Assembly: GCA_013289615.1 (NCBI GenBank)
Contig: JABCZO010000014.1
Span: 39,101-103,100, forward strand
DNA length: 64,000 nucleotides
Direction: 5' to 3'
DNA from: Gammaproteobacteria bacterium
GTDB lineage: Bacteria > Pseudomonadota > Gammaproteobacteria > Steroidobacterales > Steroidobacteraceae
The notes below the pieces were generated by a model that saw nothing but the letters and a program-made list of their open reading frames with translations, ran no database searches and was not told the origin of the DNA. Both the position numbers and the translations under genes were made by a program. Each line of letters opens with the position of its first letter. Position 1 is the stretch's first letter. Shown here piece after piece: positions 18,488-27,912 of the stretch.

Positions 18488-20140
18488 TCAGTTCCGCCAC
18501 CGTTGTACATAGCTCAGGGCCCCCATCAGCGAACTCGACTGCCCGGTGACGGCCTCCGGCTTCTGCACCAGCGGAATGAAGCTCTCCGTCAGCGTCTTGC
18601 CGAGTTCCACGCCCCATTGATCGAACGCGTTGTCGCCCCAGACCACGCTCTGCACGAACACCTTGTGCTCATACAGGGCGATGATCCGGCCCAGCGTCGC
18701 AGGATCCAGGCGCTCGAACAGCAACAGGCTCAACGGGCGGCTGCCTTCGTGCATCTTGTGCGGCAGCAGCGCGGCGCTGCGCTCCGGCGACAGTTTCTGC
18801 CGCGCCAGCTCTGCGCGCACCTGATCGGCATCCTTGCCAAGTGCCAGCGCCTCGACCTGGGCGAGGCAGCTGGCGATGGCCAGATCCTGCTGCGGCTGGC
18901 TGGCGCAGGATGAATTGATCGGCAGCAGGAAATCGAGCGCCGCGCGCTGCGTACCCTGGTGCAGCAGCTGGAAGAACGAGTGCTGCGCGTTGTTGCCGGG
19001 CTCCCCCCAGATGACCGGGCAGGTCGGCAGCGCGGTCGGCGTGCCATCGAGCCGGACGTGCTTGCCGTTACTCTCCATTTCCAGTTGTTGCAGGTAGGCC
19101 GGCAGGCGTGCAAGCCGCGAATCGTACGGCAACACCGCCAGCGTCGGCAGCCCCAGCAGATCGATATTCCAGACGCCCAGGAGACCTGCGAGCAGCGGCA
19201 GGTTCTCGTGCCACGGCGCGGCGCGGAAATGTTCATCGATCTCGCGCCCGCCCGACAGAAACGATTCGAAGCCGGCGCGGCCGATGGCGATCGCAAGACT
19301 CACCCCGATCGCTGACCACACTGAATATCGCCCCCCGACCCAGTCCCACATCGCAAAACGATAGGCAGGGTGCACGCCGAATTCGTCCATCGCCTTGGCA
19401 TTGACCGACACCGCCGCGAAATGCTGCGGCAGCCGCTTCGGGCCCAGCCGCTGCAAAATCCAGGCACGGGCGCTGCGGGCGTTGGTCAGCGTTTCCAGGG
19501 TGGTAAAGGTCTTGGAGCAGATGATGAACAGGGTGCGCTCCGGATCGGCGTGCTCGAGCAGATCGGCGAGCTGGCAGCCATCGACGTTGGAGACAAACGC
19601 GACGCCTGGTGCGCCGCTGCTGAATTGCTTCAACGCCTGTACTGCCATCGCCGGCCCCAGGTCGGAGCCGCCGATGCCGATGTTCACCACCAGCGTGAAG
19701 CTTTGGTCGCTGCTCGAGCGGATGATGCCCGCTCGTACGTCCTCGGCAAACGTCAGCATGCGCTCGCGCTCGGAACGCACCAGCGCACCGATATCCTCGC
19801 CCGCAACCTCCAGCGACGTGGCGTCCGAGCGGCGCAACGCCGTGTGCAGGACGGCGCGGTTCTCGGTGCTGTTGATGGCATCGCCGCGGAACATGGCCTC
19901 GATGCGAGATCGCAGGCTGAGCTGATCGGCCAGTGCCGCGAAGCAGTTCACCACCCGCGCGTCCACGCGCTGGCGTGAATAGTCAAGTGCCAGTCCCGCG
20001 GCCTCTATGCAGCAGTGCTCGAAACGCTGCGCGTCCTGCGCGAACAGTTCGCGCGTAGAGCTGGCACTTATGGCTTGCGCCAGCGTCTCGAGTTCGCGCC
20101 AGGCGGCGCAGTCGGTGCCGGAACGCAGTGGTTGGGACAT
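18488..20140 (-). CDS. pgi: Glucose-6-phosphate isomerase
   Basis: 550 residues, the usual length of bacterial Pgi. Family segments are clear: VNIGIGGSDLGPAMAV near 150, ICSKTFTTLETLTNA near 205 (phosphate-binding loop), WDWVGGRYSVWSAIG near 265, LPTCPVIWGEPGNNAQHSFF near 370, and SVVWGDNAFDQWGVELGK near 500. It interconverts glucose-6-P and fructose-6-P in the cytoplasm and so also feeds the sugar nucleotides needed by the polysaccharide locus next to it. It lies 127 bp upstream of the export gene on the same strand. Confidence 0.97.
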   Translation of the reverse strand: MSQPLRSGTDCAAWRELETLAQAISASSTRELFAQDAQRFEHCCIEAAGLALDYSRQRVDARVVNCFAALADQLSLRSRIEAMFRGDAINSTENRAVLHTALRRSDATSLEVAGEDIGALVRSERERMLTFAEDVRAGIIRSSSDQSFTLVVNIGIGGSDLGPAMAVQALKQFSSGAPGVAFVSNVDGCQLADLLEHADPERTLFIICSKTFTTLETLTNARSARAWILQRLGPKRLPQHFAAVSVNAKAMDEFGVHPAYRFAMWDWVGGRYSVWSAIGVSLAIAIGRAGFESFLSGGREIDEHFRAAPWHENLPLLAGLLGVWNIDLLGLPTLAVLPYDSRLARLPAYLQQLEMESNGKHVRLDGTPTALPTCPVIWGEPGNNAQHSFFQLLHQGTQRAALDFLLPINSSCASQPQQDLAIASCLAQVEALALGKDADQVRAELARQKLSPERSAALLPHKMHEGSRPLSLLLFERLDPATLGRIIALYEHKVFVQSVVWGDNAFDQWGVELGKTLTESFIPLVQKPEAVTGQSSSLMGALSYVQRWRN

Positions 20141-20159
20141 GTCGGAAACTCCGCGTCGA

Positions 20160-20951
20160 TCAGGGTCGGTGGATTCTAGCCGCGCCAGGCGGCTGGCAGC
20201 CGGCGACAGCCTGCTGTTCCAGCTTCATCCACAGGCAATCGCCGCCGCTGGCTTTCTGCAGCAGCGCCGCCAGTTCGGCATGCGCCGCGAGCTCCTCGGC
20301 CGTAGCCTCGATCACCCGCAGCGGCTCGGCCGGTCGCACCGATGCGGCCGCGGCGGTAAATCGCGCCGCGCCACTGCGCTCGCGCGCAGCCCCGTCGAGT
20401 GCCAACAGGCTCTGGCCGCCGGTCATCGCCAGATAGACGTCGGCAAGAATGCGCGCATCGAGCAGCGCGCCGTGCAGTTCGCGATGCGAGTTGTCGATGC
20501 CGTAGCGCTTGCACAGCGCGTCGAGATTGTTGCGCTGGCCCGGGTGACGCTCCCGGGCCAGCGACAGTGTGTCGAGCACCAGGCACACGCTGCGCACGCC
20601 GGCCGGCAGCGGCCCGGCGCCGCCGCGCATCTTCGCCAGCAGCGTCAGCTCCATATCGATGAACCCGAGGTCGAAGGGTGCATTGTGGATGATCAGCTCG
20701 CTGCCGCCGAGGAAGCTGAACAGCTCCTCGGCAATGTCGGCGAACTTCGGCGCCTGCAGCAGCCGCTCACGGGTGATGCCGTGCACCGCGCACGCGCCCT
20801 GATCGATGTCGCGCTCGGGATTCAGGTAGCGATGGAAATGCCTGCCGCTGGCTCGCCGATTGACCAGCTCGACACAGCCGATTTCTATGATGCGGTGGCC
20901 GCGCTCGGCTTCCAGCCCGGTGGTTTCGGTATCGAGAACGATCTGTCGCAT
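20160..20951 (-). CDS. dnaQ: DNA polymerase III epsilon subunit (3'-5' proofreading exonuclease)
   Basis: 263 residues from the ATG at 20951; open frame continues upstream to 21188, but that part is Arg/Ala-rich shadow of rnhA. DEDDh exonuclease: IVLDTETTGLE (ExoI, Asp/Glu), IIHNAPFDLGFIDME (ExoII) and HRELHGALLDARILADVYL (ExoIII, His and Asp). The C-terminal 70 residues would bind the polymerase alpha subunit. The dnaQ-rnhA-yafS neighbourhood is conserved in gammaproteobacteria; here dnaQ and rnhA point the same way, 17 bp apart, whereas in E. coli they diverge. Confidence 0.95.
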   Translation of the reverse strand: MRQIVLDTETTGLEAERGHRIIEIGCVELVNRRASGRHFHRYLNPERDIDQGACAVHGITRERLLQAPKFADIAEELFSFLGGSELIIHNAPFDLGFIDMELTLLAKMRGGAGPLPAGVRSVCLVLDTLSLARERHPGQRNNLDALCKRYGIDNSHRELHGALLDARILADVYLAMTGGQSLLALDGAARERSGAARFTAAAASVRPAEPLRVIEATAEELAAHAELAALLQKASGGDCLWMKLEQQAVAGCQPPGAARIHRP

Positions 20952-20968
20952 GGTTCCGGCTAGCGCTG

Positions 20969-21427
20969 TCAGTTCACGTGCGAGTCTAGCGCAAGCAGGC
21001 CATCGATCGCGGCGTTGGCGAGTACATCGCAGCGCTCGTTGCCCGGGATTCCGGCATGCCCCGGCACCCAATGCCACTCGATCCGGTGGCGCGCAGCCGC
21101 CGCCTCGAGCCGCTGCCACAGGTCCTGGTTCTTGACCGGCTTGCGGTCGGCGGTCTTCCAGCCGCGCGCCTTCCACTGCGGCAGCCACTCGAGGATGCCG
21201 CGGCGCACGTACTGCGAGTCGGTGTACAGCCGTACCTGCAGCGGCCGCTTCAGTGCCTGCAGCGCCTCGATCACCGCCTGCAGCTCCATGCGGTTATTGG
21301 TGGTCTGCAGCTGCGCGCCCGAAATCTCCTTCTCGCGAGCGCCGGTGGACAGCAGCGCCGCCCAGCCGCCGGGTCCCGGATTGCCGCGGCAGGCCCCGTC
21401 GGTATAGATGTCGACCACAGCGTTCAC
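20969..21427 (-). CDS. rnhA: Ribonuclease HI
   Basis: 152 residues from a GTG at 21427, matching the family length of about 150. The GTG overlaps the stop of the upstream methyltransferase gene (GTGA), which supports this start over the much longer open frame. Catalytic DEDD residues are visible: [15 protein letters not shown] (Asp near 8), [14 protein letters not shown] (Glu near 47), [12 protein letters not shown] (Asp near 69) and [12 protein letters not shown] (Asp near 133). [13 protein letters not shown] is the usual His loop. It cleaves the RNA strand of RNA-DNA hybrids, for example Okazaki primers and R-loops. Confidence 0.96.
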   Translation of the reverse strand: MNAVVDIYTDGACRGNPGPGGWAALLSTGAREKEISGAQLQTTNNRMELQAVIEALQALKRPLQVRLYTDSQYVRRGILEWLPQWKARGWKTADRKPVKNQDLWQRLEAAAARHRIEWHWVPGHAGIPGNERCDVLANAAIDGLLALDSHVN

Positions 21428-22146
21428 GCGCTTGGCTCCGCCAGCCCGTCGAACACGCGGCGCCGCTCGCGCAGCCGCGGCCTGATCGGCGTCAGGGTGT
21501 ACAGGCGCTTGCGTGCCTTGATCAGGTAGGCAGCTGACGGCCACGGATAGAACCAGCCGCGATACAGGATGCTCGGTATCGCCGACTCGATGCCGGCGCC
21601 CGTGTCGCGCGGCAGACGGTACAGATAAGGGCGCACGCTGACGATCTCGTAGCTCAGCAGTCCGAGCCAGTCGCGCACCCGCCAGGCCGACAGCGTGCGG
21701 CGCAGACCCGGGGGGAACCCGGCGCGCGAGGCCGCCGCCCGCAGTCCCCACAGGCTCGTCGGCCGGAAGCCCAGCACGATCAGCTGGCCCTCGGCGACCA
21801 GTACCCGATCGGCCTCGCGCAATACCGCGTGAGGATCGGCCGTCAGCTCGAGCGTGTGCGGCAGCAGCACCGCATCGACCGATGCATTGTTGATCGGCAG
21901 GTGCGCGAGACGGGCCACCAGGTCGCCGCACGCACTCGCATCGGCCGAGTCCGCGATCACGCTCTGGCGCCGGATGCGCGAGGGCGCCAGCAGCTCACGC
22001 CCAGCCCCCCAGGTGCCCAGCTGCAGCAGCTCCAGGCCAAACACATCGTCAAATGTCGTGGCCAGCAGCTGGGCCTCGGCCTGGATCAGTGCACGACCGA
22101 GCTGCCCACGTTGCCATTGGTGCAATACGGGATCTGAATCCGTCAT
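21424..22146 (-). CDS. YafS-type SAM-dependent methyltransferase-like protein
   Basis: 240 residues. Methyltransferase_11-like core: [19 protein letters not shown] near 38 in place of motif [27 protein letters not shown] near 97, and [18 protein letters not shown] near 125. This is the YafS pattern found beside rnhA and gloB/mltD in gammaproteobacteria, consistent with the neighbours here. Its substrate is not established in the family. No gloB gene separates it from mltD, unlike in E. coli. Confidence 0.82.
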   Translation of the reverse strand: MTDSDPVLHQWQRGQLGRALIQAEAQLLATTFDDVFGLELLQLGTWGAGRELLAPSRIRRQSVIADSADASACGDLVARLAHLPINNASVDAVLLPHTLELTADPHAVLREADRVLVAEGQLIVLGFRPTSLWGLRAAASRAGFPPGLRRTLSAWRVRDWLGLLSYEIVSVRPYLYRLPRDTGAGIESAIPSILYRGWFYPWPSAAYLIKARKRLYTLTPIRPRLRERRRVFDGLAEPSA

Positions 22147-22266
22147 AATCTTGCTTGTGCGCGGAGTGTGATCAGATACTGGGAAAACACTAGCAATCTT
22201 GTGAACTTAACTGTTAAATACAGTGGCGCTGCCGTGTAGGCTTGACGCATACCGTAACACGTTCAA

Positions 22267-24057
22267 ATGACCCGCCAATGGGGGCAGAAGTTGAGTCGCG
22301 CACAGCTGTTTAGCAAGTCCCCCCGCCTGATCCTGCTGCCATTGGTCCTGCTGGCCGGTTGCGCCCATCAGCCTGCACGCGCCCCGCTGGTTATCGCTCC
22401 GGTGGCGATCGCGGAAGTCCCCGCCGTGGTCGAGGCCCCGGCGCCGGCCATCAGCGCTGAAGCCGCGCCAGCGCCGCTCGCCGCCGATGCCGGCAGCGCC
22501 GCCCCAGCCGCCGACCCGGGCGCAACCGCCGATGCGCTGGACAGCGGTACCACCACCGATTCCGAAGGCCTGCCGGGCCCTCCGGCCGACAGCCTGGTGA
22601 TCGTCAAGCAGCCCGAGCTGTTCGCGCGTTTGCGCGCCGGTTTCCAGCTCGATGACGTTGACGAGCCGGCGGTCGCCAGCCAGCTGAACTGGTTTGCCAA
22701 TCACCCGGATTTCCTTGAGCGCACCTGGGGGCGCGCCGGACTGTGGCTGTATTACATCGTCGGGCAGCTCGAGCAGCGCAAGATGCCGGCCGAGCTGGCG
22801 CTGCTGCCGGTGATTGAGAGCGCTTTCGAGCCCTATGCCTACTCGCGCGCCCGCGCTGCCGGCATATGGCAGTTCATCTCGGATACCGGGCGCCGCTTCG
22901 GCCTCAAGCAGGACTGGTGGTACGACGGCCGCCGCGATCCGGTCGAGGCCACGCGCGCGGCACTGGATTACCTTCAGGCACTGAACGACGAATTCGACGG
23001 CGACTGGCTGCTGGCCGTCGCCGCGTACAACTGCGGCGAGCTGACCGTGAGCCGCGCCATCCAGCGCAACCAGCGCCTGGGCAAGCCGACCGACTTCTGG
23101 CATCTGAAACTGCCGACCGAGACCCGCGGCTACGTGCCGGAACTGCTCGCGATGCGCCGCCTGGTCGCCAACCCGGAACGCTACGGGCTCGAGTTCAGCC
23201 GTATCGCGAACGAGCCCTATTTCGTCGCCATCGCCACTGGCGGCCAGATCGACCTTACAGTCGTGGCCGAGATCGCCGGCGTCAGCGTCGCGGATCTGTA
23301 CGAGCTCAACCCCGCCTTCCATCGATGGGCCACCGATCCTACCGGCCCCTACCGCCTGCTGGTGCCGGTGGACGCGGCCGAGGGCCTGCAGGACACCATC
23401 CTGCATCTGACGCCCGAGCAGCGCATGCGCGTCGATCATTACACGGTGCGGCGCGGCGACACCATTGCAACCATCGCGCGCCGCTATGCCACCAACCCCG
23501 ACGTGATCCGCGAGCTCAATGATCTGGCCGCCAGCGACCTGCCGGTGATCGACGCCGTGCTGCGCGTACCCTCGCCGAATATTCAGCTGCCCGAGAAGGC
23601 GATGCGCGCCGCGATGCTGGTCGACTCCCCGCAACGGCGTCTGCGCCGTGGCGGCCACCGGCCCGACATTCACGTCGTGCGTCGCGGCGATACACTCTAT
23701 GCGCTGGCGCAGCGCCTCGGCACCGACGTGCAGACGCTGGCGCAGGTCAATGGCATCAGGGCAGGCGCTCGCCTGCACGCGGGCCAGAAGCTGCACTTCG
23801 GCGCCTCGAGCGTCCTGCTGAGCGACGCCTCCGCCGGCACCGCCCGGTCCATTGCCGCCACCGGCGCGCAGACCGCCTCCGAGGGCGGTCGGCGCATGAC
23901 GTACATCGTGCGCCGTGGCGACACCCTCTATGGCATCGCGCGGCTGCTGCAGGTGACCGTCAACGAATTGATGGGCTGGAACGGCATGTCGGGCGAACGC
24001 AACCTCAAACCAGGCCAGACGCTGGTCGCCTTCGTCAAGACCCGCAACGCAGGCTGA
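22267..24057 (+). CDS. mltD: Membrane-bound lytic murein transglycosylase D, lipoprotein with three LysM repeats
   Basis: 596 residues. Signal peptide with lipobox LLAGC (Cys32 lipidated), a Pro/Ala-rich linker to about 115, then an SLT domain: ALLPVIESAFEPYAYSRARA with catalytic Glu184, AAGIWQFISDTGRRFGL, VAAYNCGELTVSRAI near 255, and RGYVPELLAMRRL. Three LysM peptidoglycan-binding repeats follow at about 392-436, 470-515 and 547-590, each with the RRGDT turn. It cleaves the MurNAc-GlcNAc bond, forming 1,6-anhydro ends, at the inner face of the outer membrane. It is divergent from the methyltransferase gene with 120 bp between. Confidence 0.94.
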   Translation: MTRQWGQKLSRAQLFSKSPRLILLPLVLLAGCAHQPARAPLVIAPVAIAEVPAVVEAPAPAISAEAAPAPLAADAGSAAPAADPGATADALDSGTTTDSEGLPGPPADSLVIVKQPELFARLRAGFQLDDVDEPAVASQLNWFANHPDFLERTWGRAGLWLYYIVGQLEQRKMPAELALLPVIESAFEPYAYSRARAAGIWQFISDTGRRFGLKQDWWYDGRRDPVEATRAALDYLQALNDEFDGDWLLAVAAYNCGELTVSRAIQRNQRLGKPTDFWHLKLPTETRGYVPELLAMRRLVANPERYGLEFSRIANEPYFVAIATGGQIDLTVVAEIAGVSVADLYELNPAFHRWATDPTGPYRLLVPVDAAEGLQDTILHLTPEQRMRVDHYTVRRGDTIATIARRYATNPDVIRELNDLAASDLPVIDAVLRVPSPNIQLPEKAMRAAMLVDSPQRRLRRGGHRPDIHVVRRGDTLYALAQRLGTDVQTLAQVNGIRAGARLHAGQKLHFGASSVLLSDASAGTARSIAATGAQTASEGGRRMTYIVRRGDTLYGIARLLQVTVNELMGWNGMSGERNLKPGQTLVAFVKTRNAG

Positions 24058-24127
24058 CCGCGGGCTTGCCCGCGCCCCCGCCCGCCCCTCGATGCGCCAT
24101 TGAGAGCGGTTTGCTTACCGTAAAAGC

Positions 24128-24185
24128 GTATCGAAACACAACGCGAGTTTTTTAATTACAAAAAACTCGCGTTGTGTTTCGATAC
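24128..24185. repeat. Perfect 26-bp inverted repeat with 6-base loop
   Basis: Left arm 24128-24153 and right arm 24160-24185 are exact reverse complements; the loop is AATTAC. The top of the stem is a T6/A6 run and the base is GTATCG. It lies in the 166-bp gap between mltD and fabI, both on the plus strand. There is no U-tract after the stem on either strand, so it is not a standard intrinsic terminator. Confidence 0.95.
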
Positions 24186-24223
24186 CCTATTGCGACATCC
24201 AGCAGCTCTCAAAGGCGCCCTAA

Positions 24224-25021
24224 ATGGGAATACTCGCGGGCAAGCGCGCGCTCATCGTAGGCGTCGCCACCGATCGCTCGATCGCCTGGGGCATCGCTCA
24301 GGCCATGCACGCCCAGGGAGCGCAACTGGCGTTCTCCTATGCCAACGATGCATTCAGGCAGCGCTTGGAGCCGCTGGCGGCTTCCATCGGCTCGAAGCTG
24401 CTGATGCCGATCGACGTGCAGATCGACGATCAGATCGACGCCGCGTTCGCGCTGCTGGCGCGCGAGTGGCAACAGATCGATATCCTGGTGCATGCGGTCG
24501 CCTTTGCACCGCGCGAGGCGCTGGCGGGCAGTTTCACCGCCAACACGTCACGCGAGGCCTTTCGCATCGCACACGACGTCTCGAGCTACAGCTTCACCGC
24601 GCTGGCACGCGGTGCCGCCGCACTCATGGCCGGCCGCGCCGGTGCCATGCTGACCCTGACCTATCTGGGCGCGGTATGCTCGATCCCGAGCTACAACGTC
24701 ATGGGACTGGCCAAGGCGAGCCTTGAGGCCAACGTGCGCTTCCTGGCGGCAGACCTGGGCCCGCAGAACATTCGCGTCAATGCGATCTCCGCCGGACCGA
24801 TCAAGACGCTGGCCGCCGCCGGCATCGGCGGCTTTCGCAGGATGCTTGCCCACGTGGCACAGGTCGCGCCGCTGCGCCGCAACGTCACCACCGAGGACGT
24901 CGGCAACGCTGCGGCTTTCCTGTGCTCTGACATGGCCGCCGGCATCACCGGCGAGATCCTGTATGTCGACAGCGGCTTCAGCACCGTCGGCATGAGCCTG
25001 GGCGACGGCGGCGAACCCTAG
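24224..25021 (+). CDS. fabI: Enoyl-[acyl-carrier-protein] reductase (NADH)
   Basis: 265 residues, the usual FabI length. Short-chain dehydrogenase fold with the FabI-type nucleotide loop [14 protein letters not shown] near 13-26, Tyr147, Tyr157 and Lys164 in [20 protein letters not shown] (the Y-x6-Y-x6-K spacing of the family), and [17 protein letters not shown] near 183. It reduces trans-2-enoyl-ACP in the last step of fatty-acid elongation in the cytoplasm. The gene is alone on its strand and converges on ppiD, with 31 bp between stops. The Tyr157/Lys164 region, where inhibitors such as triclosan bind, looks standard. Confidence 0.95.
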   Translation: MGILAGKRALIVGVATDRSIAWGIAQAMHAQGAQLAFSYANDAFRQRLEPLAASIGSKLLMPIDVQIDDQIDAAFALLAREWQQIDILVHAVAFAPREALAGSFTANTSREAFRIAHDVSSYSFTALARGAAALMAGRAGAMLTLTYLGAVCSIPSYNVMGLAKASLEANVRFLAADLGPQNIRVNAISAGPIKTLAAAGIGGFRRMLAHVAQVAPLRRNVTTEDVGNAAAFLCSDMAAGITGEILYVDSGFSTVGMSLGDGGEP

Positions 25022-25052
25022 CGCCGAGCACGATCACCGCAACCGCAGCTGG

Positions 25053-26975
25053 TTATTGAAATACGGTCGGATTGGTCTTGACCGTAGCGCGGCGCTGCAG
25101 TTCGAGCAGGTAGGCGCGCATGTCGCCTTCGCGATCGCGTCCCATGTACTGGCCGATCAGCTGCTCGTCATTTTGCGGATTGGCGCCCGCGGTGCCGGGC
25201 TTGATGGACGTGATCGCCAATACCGCGGCGCCGCCGTTATCCAGCGCGATGGCGCTATAGATCGGCTTGCCGGCCGGCCGTGGCGCGGCAAACGCCGCCT
25301 GGCGCACTTGCGCCGGCAGCTGTGGATCGCTGCGGCCGATGAAGGCCGCGGGAGCCACCTTGACGTCCAGGCTCTTGACCACCTCGTCCCATCCCGCCCC
25401 GGCCTGCAGCCGCTTGACCGCATCGTCGGCGGCGCTCTTGGCTGCCGAGGTGCTCTCGCTTTTGCGGATCGCGGCGATGATTTCATCACGTACGCTGGCG
25501 ATCGGCTGCGGTGCGGGAGCGCGATGCTCGAGCACCTTGAACACCACCAGATGATCTTCCGCCAGCGCCACCGGACCGGCGAGCTTGCCGCTCGAGATGA
25601 CCTCCTCGTTGAACACCGCGCGCAGCAGATCCTGCTTGCCGCCGAGCGGGGCGCCGCCGCTCGAGCGGGTGAAATCCTTGATCTCCCCGGCCTGCAGGCC
25701 GAACTGCCTGGAGAGCGCGTCCAGATCGGCGCTGCCACCACTCTCGAGCTTCTGCTGCAGCTGCTCCTGACGGTCGCCGAAGATCTCGGCAGCCTGATCG
25801 CGCCGGTATTCCGACTCGATCTGGGTGTGGGCTTCATCGAAGCTGCGCACGTGTGCCGGCCTGATCTCGTCGAGCCTGATGATGTGGTAGCCGTACTGCG
25901 TCTTGACCGGATCGCTGATCTGACCCGGCTGCATGCTGAACAGCGCATCGGCAAACGCGGCGACGTACGTGGCCTTGTCGGCCCATCCCAGGTCCCCACC
26001 GCGCGTCGCCGAGCCCGGGTCGGCCGAGAATTTCTTTGACAGCTCGCCGAAGTCCTTGCCCGCCTTGAGCTGCGCGGCCACATCCTGTGCCTTCGCCAAC
26101 GCAGCGGCATCCGCCTTGGCGTCGGCGCCTGCCGGCAGCGCAATCAGGATGTGGTGCGCGTGGCGCTTTTCGATCTCGCTGTAGCGACTCTGATTCTTGT
26201 CGTAATAGGCCCGCAGGTCCTCCGGTGTGACCGTGAGTTGCGAGGCGATCGAGTCCAGCCGCAGTTCGGCGTACTGCAGCCGCACCGACTCCGGGCTCAT
26301 GTAGTCGTTCGGGTGGGCGTCATACCAGGACTTGATCTTGGCATCGTCGAGCTTGACCGCCGCCTGAAAGTGATCGGCAGTCAGCAGCGCGTAACGCAGC
26401 TCGCGCTGCTCGTTCTCCAGTGCATAGATGCGATCGAGTTCAGCGGGCGTCAGGAAAGCCGACAGCTCGATTGCTTCGCTCAATTGTCCGATCTGCAGTG
26501 CCTCGCGGCGCTCGGCAAAAAAGCCCTCCTCGGTCATGCCGATCTGGGCCAGCATGTTGCGGGCCACGCGCGGATCGTACTTGCCGTCGAGCTGAAACGC
26601 CGGCTCGCTGGTCACAGCCGCCTTCACCTGCGCGTCGGTGGCCCGATAGCCCGACCGCTGGGCTCGCTGGCGCAGCAGCGTCTGGCGCACGTACTCATCG
26701 ATCAGCTGCTGTTGGAGCATGCTCTTCTGCGCATCGCTCATCTCGACGCCATTGAGCGTCTGCTGGTACTGCGCCTGGCGTTGCTGCCAGGCGCGGTTGA
26801 GGGTCTCGATGCTGATGCGCTCGTCGTTGACCTTCAGGCCATAGTCAGGGGCGCCGAAGCTCATGCTCACGACGCCGTAGGCGCCCCAGAGCGCAAATAT
26901 CACAGCCAGCGGACCGATGACCGCTATGGCCATCAAGCGCCGACCTTTCAGTTTGTCGCCAAGATTTTGCAGCAT
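25053..26975 (-). CDS. ppiD: Periplasmic chaperone / peptidyl-prolyl isomerase PpiD
   Basis: 640 residues. A single N-terminal membrane anchor (MAIAVIGPLAVIFALWGAYGV, about 15-35) precedes a SurA-like N-terminal chaperone domain with a conserved Gln/Arg-rich helix (LNRAWQQRQAQYQQTLNG). A parvulin domain lies near 265-365 (KRHAHHILIALPAG, GGDLGWADKATYVAAFADALF, TQYGYHIIRLDEIRPA), and the tail is long and helical. The active-site signature is moderately conserved. PpiD sits at the Sec translocon and helps newly exported proteins fold. It lies just downstream of tRNA-Asp and in the lon neighbourhood, as in E. coli, where hupB also intervenes; no hupB is seen here. Confidence 0.93.
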   Translation of the reverse strand: MLQNLGDKLKGRRLMAIAVIGPLAVIFALWGAYGVVSMSFGAPDYGLKVNDERISIETLNRAWQQRQAQYQQTLNGVEMSDAQKSMLQQQLIDEYVRQTLLRQRAQRSGYRATDAQVKAAVTSEPAFQLDGKYDPRVARNMLAQIGMTEEGFFAERREALQIGQLSEAIELSAFLTPAELDRIYALENEQRELRYALLTADHFQAAVKLDDAKIKSWYDAHPNDYMSPESVRLQYAELRLDSIASQLTVTPEDLRAYYDKNQSRYSEIEKRHAHHILIALPAGADAKADAAALAKAQDVAAQLKAGKDFGELSKKFSADPGSATRGGDLGWADKATYVAAFADALFSMQPGQISDPVKTQYGYHIIRLDEIRPAHVRSFDEAHTQIESEYRRDQAAEIFGDRQEQLQQKLESGGSADLDALSRQFGLQAGEIKDFTRSSGGAPLGGKQDLLRAVFNEEVISSGKLAGPVALAEDHLVVFKVLEHRAPAPQPIASVRDEIIAAIRKSESTSAAKSAADDAVKRLQAGAGWDEVVKSLDVKVAPAAFIGRSDPQLPAQVRQAAFAAPRPAGKPIYSAIALDNGGAAVLAITSIKPGTAGANPQNDEQLIGQYMGRDREGDMRAYLLELQRRATVKTNPTVFQ

Positions 26976-26984
26976 GTAAGTAAA

Positions 26985-27061
26985 TGGCGGAGCGGACGGG
27001 ACTCGAACCCGCGACCCCCGGCGTGACAGGCCGGTATTCTAACCAGCTGAACTACCGCTCC
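26985..27061 (-). tRNA. tRNA-Asp (GTC)
   Basis: 77 nt including encoded CCA. Acceptor GGAGCGG pairs with CCGCTCC, the D-arm is GTTC-AGCTGGTTA-GAAT, the anticodon loop CTGTCAC reads GTC, and the T-arm is GCGGG-TTCGAGT-CCCGT. G73 is the usual discriminator of tRNA-Asp. Confidence 0.97.
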
Positions 27062-27258
27062 GTGTGAGGCTCAAGGATCTTTGGATGGGGCCCGGACGGG
27101 GCTCGGATTTGAAAAATCATGGTCTTGGACTGCTTTTCGATCTACAAGGTCAGGTCGCGGCGTAAACGGTAATTATAAGCGCTAGCCGCGGCCGTCGCCA
27201 GACGCGGCAACCGCCGGCACCGTAACACGAGCCAGTTCAGACGCCGCTGCTTAAACCG

Positions 27259-27714
27259 TCACTGCGGTTCGGCAGGCGAGACGTAAATCGCCAGCGCCTC
27301 GCCTGTTTTCTTATAAATACCGAACGAGGTGCTGGCCCCTACACCGACCGCGGTGTGGCCAGAATAGGAGTCGGAACCCACTCCCGTGCCCAGCGACCCT
27401 GTTTGCCGGTCGGTAAAGCCTTGCAGGACCACGCCGTTGGCGCCGAGTTGTGCCGCCTGGACTTTCAGGCGTTGGATGACCTTGTCTGCGACGCGCTGCC
27501 CGCCCGCCGAGAACACGCTGTTGCTCGAGGCATTGAGAATCGCCACGTCCTGGGAGTTGACCGGGGGCTGCTCGTAAATGACCACCTGGTCGACCGGAAT
27601 CGGCGCCCTCGCTGGGCCTACCAGCACCCGCGATGCCGGCGCGCAGCCGCTCAGCAGTACCATGCAGGCAGCTGCTGCTGCTGCTGCTGCTGCTAATACC
27701 ATGGGATATTTCAT
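27259..27714 (-). CDS. Small lipoprotein of unknown function between two tRNA genes
   Basis: About 151 residues from the ATG at 27714. The signal peptide has a run of alanines coded by a GCA repeat and ends in the lipobox LLSGC (Cys near 23). The mature part contains VVIYEQPPVNSQDVAILNAS near 45, then AQLGANGVVLQGF near 90, a pattern seen in small enterobacterial-type outer-membrane lipoproteins (DUF4156-like), and ends with a Gly/Ser-rich stretch (GSLGTGVGSDSYSGHTAVGV). I do not recognise a defined family. It stands alone between tRNA-Asp and tRNA-Val, where many relatives have hupB. Confidence 0.75.
   Translation of the reverse strand: MKYPMVLAAAAAAAAACMVLLSGCAPASRVLVGPARAPIPVDQVVIYEQPPVNSQDVAILNASSNSVFSAGGQRVADKVIQRLKVQAAQLGANGVVLQGFTDRQTGSLGTGVGSDSYSGHTAVGVGASTSFGIYKKTGEALAIYVSPAEPQ
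27671..27694. repeat. Eight-copy GCT trinucleotide repeat in a signal peptide
   Basis: (GCT)8 on the plus strand, read as consecutive GCA alanine codons on the coding (minus) strand, in the hydrophobic core of the lipoprotein signal peptide. Slippage would change the h-region length by whole residues. Confidence 0.9.
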
Positions 27715-27912
27715 GGCCGCTCGGCCAGCGTCGAGTCGAGGCAAGCGGTTCGCCAGACGATCTGGGACATGATTCCTCTCGCTGACCGTGATTAAAAACT
27801 GCCGTCATTAGGTTCCGCGGGCGCTCCGCTATCCATAGGCGCACGCCGCAATGCGCTGCGGTCATTCTCCGACCGGCGGCGCGCGCGTCAAGCCGGCTGC
27901 GGCGGGCGGAAT

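Noticed and set aside
20952..21188. Upstream extension of dnaQ by 79 codons
   Set aside because: The added residues are Arg/Ala/Pro-rich and overlap rnhA; the family start MRQIVLDTETTG is at 20951.
22207..23796. Long minus-strand open frame of 529 codons opposite mltD
   Set aside because: It is the antisense shadow of a GC-rich gene; composition is Arg/Gln/Val-rich without family motifs, and mltD on the other strand has clear domains.
24058..24080. GC-rich hairpin (GCGGGC-TT-GCCCGC) after mltD as an intrinsic terminator
   Set aside because: The stem is plausible but no T-run follows it, so I did not list it as a terminator.
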